DNA of 64,000 nucleotides from contig NC_073691.1 in assembly GCF_029784155.1 (NCBI RefSeq), forward strand, positions 20,922,006 through 20,986,005, read 5' to 3'. The notes under the pieces were generated by a model. The model was not told where the DNA came from. It made no database searches and saw only the letters and a program-made list of their open reading frames with translations. Within the stretch, counting starts at the first letter, position 1. Every line of letters starts with the position of its first letter. Positions 60,240 to 64,000 of the stretch are shown here, piece after piece. The position numbers were made by a program, and so were the translations under genes. Source of the DNA: Uranotaenia lowii (Eukaryota; Arthropoda; Insecta; Diptera; Culicidae).

Positions 60240-61140
60240 TATCATTGTTGGTCATTTTTGCTTAGCATTTTTTTTTACTATTTATCATCATTTTTGGAAA
60301 CGTATTGATCAATTTTGGTTATTTGTTGTTCGTTTTAAACCTTCTATTTTTTTTTTGTTTAATTTTTGTCTCATTTTTATCATATTTAAAAACAATCCAA
60401 TTTTGTCTTATTTTTGTTTCATTTTTGTCTCCTTATTCTCGCTCAGTTTGTCTCCATTTTTCTCAAATCTGTTTCATTGTTGTGCCACTATTGTGATATT
60501 TTCATATCGTTTTTGGCTCATATTGTTCTCATCTTTGTGAATTTCTTTCTTTTTTTTGTCAAATGTTTAGTTGCATCATTTTCTTTTTACTGCAACATTT
60601 TAGTTTCTGGTTTTGTTTGTAATTTGCCTAATTTTGGATAATTTTTGTATCATTTTAGGCTCTAATATTGTCTTGATTTCGTGATGTTTTTGCCTCATTT
60701 TGGTCACATTATGGTGTTGTTTGTGACAATTTTTCTCCAGTTTCTGTGAAGTTTTTATTATTACATATTTGCCTTCTTTCTTATTGTCAATTTTTTTATT
60801 CTTGCATTTTTTAAATTTTTGTCTTTTTTCAGTTTTGTTATTTTTTCATTTCTACCATTTTTAACATTTTTGTCAATATTATCAGTTTTGTAAATCTCGT
60901 TTATTCTGTAAATTTTGCGTTTTTGTCAAATTTGTTTATTTTGTCAACTTCATACATTTTTTTCAATAATTTAAATTTTTTCAATTTTATCATTTTGGAT
61001 TTTTTTTAGTTTTGTAAACTTGAACTTAGTTAATTTTGTCATTTCGTCGTTTTTTTTCGCTTTTGTCATCTTTCGTTTTTGGCCTTTGTTGTCATTTTTG
61101 TCATTTTTGTATTTTGTTTGTTTGGCAAAAACAACAAAAG
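60240..61140 (-). repeat. Degenerate TTTTGTCATTTTT tract
   Basis: T-rich sequence in which 'tttttgtctcatttttgtc' and 'tttgtcatttttg' recur loosely. It is the minus-strand form of the TGACAAAAA family. Open frames of 63-127 codons are low-complexity F/L/S-rich artefacts. Confidence 0.7.
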
Positions 61141-61225
61141 GACGAAAAAAAATAACATGAATTGCAAATTTTATGGATGTCATTTGGATTTAAGAAGTCA
61201 AGTTGAAGATTTGAAAGGCTGTTAC

Positions 61226-61580
61226 TAAGTCCGGAACAAATATAAAATTCTTCTTTTGTTAACCGTCCCCCGGCCCCCTTTTTTGATTTTTCCGGAAATC
61301 GCAAAGAGGGAAAAAACTTATTGCAAAATTTGATATATTCTTCGAAAATTCAAACAGTTGTTTGTTAATGTTAATCCTCATAAGATGGAGTTCGTATCAC
61401 CTCTTGTATCCGGATTTCTAAATAACTTGGTTTTCGATTTTGTGCTATCTAGATGCAAGTATGCAAGTTTGCTGCATGCAAGCTTTTGTCCAAGTTTATT
61501 AAAAATTCTGTTTGTATCACCCCCTATATGATGTTTCAACTTCAAGTGACAAAAGAAGGATTTCAATTAGTTCCGGCTTA
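61226..61580. mobile_element. CCGGAAC / TTCTTTTGTCA MITE, copy 2
   Basis: A 355-bp element has left end TAAGTCCGGAACAAATATAA, then 'ttcttcttttgt', and right end 'acaaaagaagg', then 'aattagttccggctta'. The TIR is about 35 bp. A 'tcaccccctatatgatg' segment lies near the right end. No distinct TSD beyond TTA/TAA-like bases can be read. Confidence 0.78.
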
Positions 61581-64000
61581 ATTAGAAAAAGCCATCAAAA
61601 CATGCAAAGAGTTGAGATGAAGTGAGTTATTTAAATTATTTATTTGAATATCCCCATTAACATTTAGAAAAAGCTTTTTTAACTAGAAGAGGCTCATTTT
61701 GACACAAATAAGACTTTTTCGAGTATCGACTTGTGAAAAATATTAAGGAGCTTATAAGGACCCTTGAGATTTTTAGAAAACCGTTTAAACTTAAAGACCT
61801 CAAAAAAGGCCATTTGACTCGAGTTAGTCTGTTAGAACTTGGAAAAAATCATTCAAACTTGTCGTAAGCCTGTGAGACTTTTAAAAAATCGTCAGGACTT
61901 GGATTTGCAGAAGGTCATTGGGACTTGAAGCAAGCATTTTAGGCTTGCAGAAAAAAATCAAGGCATAACTAAGGTGTTAAGGAAAAATAAAGGCCAAATT
62001 CTAGTTCTTAGTTCAAAATTTAATAATATCCTGAAAGTTGAAAACAAGGCGAGATCTGCTAAAATAGGATTAGAAATTTGCGCAAGTTTGAACGTATTGA
62101 GCAACATTTAATCTATTGGTTTTTAAAGTAATTTCGATAAGCTTTAGACCAAACTTTTTGTCTCAAGCATTTGTAAATTCACTCTAGATTTTATCAGTTC
62201 CAAAATCGAACGACAACAGAACCTTCACCGAAACGAAACCCAAACTTAGTTGTTGCCGTCGCCACCACAAATCGATTTGTCAAATCCAATTTTCCATTTC
62301 ATCAAGAAACGAGAATTGTGTGTTTGTTGTTGTTTTCATTCTGATTTAGGCAAAACATACATACATATTGTTTCGAGAAGGTCACCAAAACCAGAGTAAG
62401 TGTCTGGAACTTGAATCGGTTTGTTTGGTAAGAGACATTTATGATTGAACAGACAGACAGAAAGACAGGAAAAAAATACAGAACTTAAGGCAAAAAACGT
62501 GCGCCACAAAAACAAGTCAACCAAGTTTTGTTGCCATATCTTACAAAGACGTTGGGTGGCGCAATCATCAGCAGCACAACTAAACTGAACTCACTATCAG
62601 TAGTAAATAAAACTAGTTCAATGGAATCAATTGACTGAAAGGTAGCAGCAAGTCGATAAACAGAAAACCGATGGCCTCCGGGAGCCAGTCGAAGGTAAAC
62701 ATAAGCAAAATATTAGGAGATAAGAAACGCCAGTTTTGTGTCGTTGGAACCTGTTTCTAAGATAAAATGGGTACTTTTGTTCTGCTTCAAATGACGCAGA
62801 AGAAAAAATAATAGTTGGTTATTAAAAATTTTTAAATGTAAATATACGGACTTCTCAAAACGCTTAGTATATTTATTGTCATTTTTTTTAAATTCTAGAA
62901 AATCATGTTTTATTTTTAAAAAAACTAAGAAAACTGTCAAGATTTCTTCAAAAAACCAAAAATGGTCCAATTAAGTTGTCAATTAATCGTCTTTACGTAA
63001 TCTTTCTTTCCAACAACCCCTCCATTTCCTCTTGAGGTAGGTAACTCAAGAGTGCGAACAAATTCCACCAGTCATCGTAACTAATTCAAATCCAATAGAA
63101 TAACATCTTAGAGCTATCCACACCCCAGCAAAAAAAAACTAAAGAAAAACAACACAAGATTGCGTGAAGTCATCGTTATTTGTTTTAATCGTCTTAATGA
63201 GAGATAAGAAGACTTAAATGAAACGAAACTGAACATAAAAAAAAATTACAACCTGACGAAAGGGCTGAAACACGCTACTGTGTAACGTGAAGATTTTTTC
63301 GGAGTCTGAAGTTCGTTCGGGAAATGATAAAAATGAAAAAAAAAACGCCAAAACAATTACAAGATCCCTCCAATCCAATTTTGAAAGTTTAACAATGGCC
63401 CACGCCAATCGGATGCGGATTTTTTTTTGGTTTGGATGAAGTTGGGGAGGTGGATTTGAATAATATTTCATAAACTTTTTGCTGTTGCCATTTTGGAGTA
63501 AAAAAGTAGGAAAAAAACGCATCAAGTTGGGGGCGGAACAAAAAAAAACCGAAAGAAGGTGCACTATGTTGCTGCACATTCACAAACTAATAAGAGTAGT
63601 TACTACTTGGAAATGAAAAAAATCGGTCTAAAGAGATACAATCTTGATGTAGCGTTCGACCCGGCACATTGTCGGCAATTAGCCGTGGGAAAATGGCGGC
63701 TCCCCCCTTTTCTAACCTCAAACCACCCCAAACAAAGTCAAGTGGATGGATGGATTATGTTTGGTTTGGGGCTTTTTTTTCATCTCCTCTGCTGCTGCTG
63801 ATCTTGATGGAACGGTTCCGTCTCTCTGAAGCTGTAAACTGAACTGTACAACAAACAAACTCCCCGTTTAAAACTGCAACAAAGAGCTTCCTAAGGTAGT
63901 GGGTGCCACTTTTGCTTTGAGTTCTTATTTTAAATTTAAATATTTGAATTCAAACTGATCGCTTAGCTCAAAATTGTGAATTCTAAACAGAGGGTTTAGA
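61581..64000. other. Unique sequence to the end of the window
   Basis: No gene is recognised. A run at about 61740-61960 repeats loose phrases ('aggacttggatttgcag', 'gggacttgaagc', 'gagacttttaaaaaatcg') and may be an eroded satellite. Frames up to 121 codons (63214-63579, minus) lack domains. GC-balanced blocks at 62200-62330 and 63640-63830 might be regulatory or untranslated sequence, which I cannot test here. Confidence 0.45.

Noticed and set aside
60157..60641. Overlapping F/L/S-rich frames of 63-127 codons resembling membrane proteins
   Set aside because: The hydrophobic look comes from TTTTGTCATTTTT low-complexity sequence read in different frames.

Overview
This window looks like non-coding, repeat-rich DNA from an insect genome. 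My best guess is a dipteran, probably a culicid mosquito. The reasons are the AT-rich low-complexity background, the many short TIR elements, tRNA-derived repeats, the lack of bacterial-style gene packing, and several repeat phrases I associate with mosquito genomes (for example a MITE ending in AAAGGGGTATAAGT, and about 150-bp tandem units with 'aaatggaaccaaatttg'). The species is not proven by anything here. I find no intact cellular protein gene. The supportable coding matter is the C-terminal end of a non-LTR retrotransposon (about 21.8 kb), a short exon-like patch with an in-frame stop (about 10.8 kb), and a weak frameshifted patch (about 55.4 kb). The very long open frames at 16-21 kb are products of a 9-bp satellite.

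Layout: 1-1.5 kb unique; 1.5-3.7 kb degenerate 7-bp satellite (CTTCAGA-like); 3.7-9.1 kb mostly unique or AT-rich with one TTGCCAG-type MITE; 9.1-15.9 kb three copies of a composite TIR element with tRNA-like modules, one copy split by a 1.67-kb foldback transposon; 16.4-21.5 kb a roughly 5-kb array of a 9-bp unit (TGACAAAAA); 21.8-22.1 kb 5'-truncated retroposon with poly(A) and a 12-bp target-site duplication (TSD); 23.9-25.5 kb Tc1/mariner-like foldback; 25.5-27.4 kb about 150-bp tandem repeats interrupted by a CACTAG-ended foldback; 27.5-30.3 kb unique; 30.7-36.3 kb a 5.6-kb array of a 22-bp unit; 36.5-38.5 kb unique; 38.5-43.4 kb degenerate 9-mer-like tract interrupted by a nested stack (a CAGGG-ended element holding a hAT element and a MITE); 44.3-46.3 kb a second, inverted array of the same 22-bp unit; 47.7-48.7 kb a sister 9-bp array (ATGACATAA); about 50.05 kb a tRNA-derived SINE fragment; 50.3-52.2 kb a head-to-head TGACAAA/TTTGTCA tract carrying a MITE; 52.8-54.1 kb a second CAGGG-ended element; 54.5-54.9 kb a MITE with a 10-bp TSD; 56.5-61.1 kb TTTTGTCAT-type tract interrupted by a third CAGGG/CCCTG-type element; two copies of a CCGGAAC MITE at about 58.8 and 61.2 kb; then unique sequence to the end.

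The most informative signals are the transposon footprints. Perfect or near-perfect TSDs can be read directly for at least five elements: CATTG; TA; TAA; ACTTAGAA; CTCTAAATCA. A twelve-base duplication flanks the retroposon. For the foldback at 13.86-15.53 kb and the one at 26.05-26.76 kb, an uninterrupted related copy elsewhere in the window shows the empty site. The foldback elements and the two inverted 22-mer arrays could give long double-stranded transcripts if read through, which is an inference only. I did not find a new gene system. The closest thing to an undescribed unit is the foldback with RSS-heptamer-like CACAGTG ends and a 5-bp TSD.
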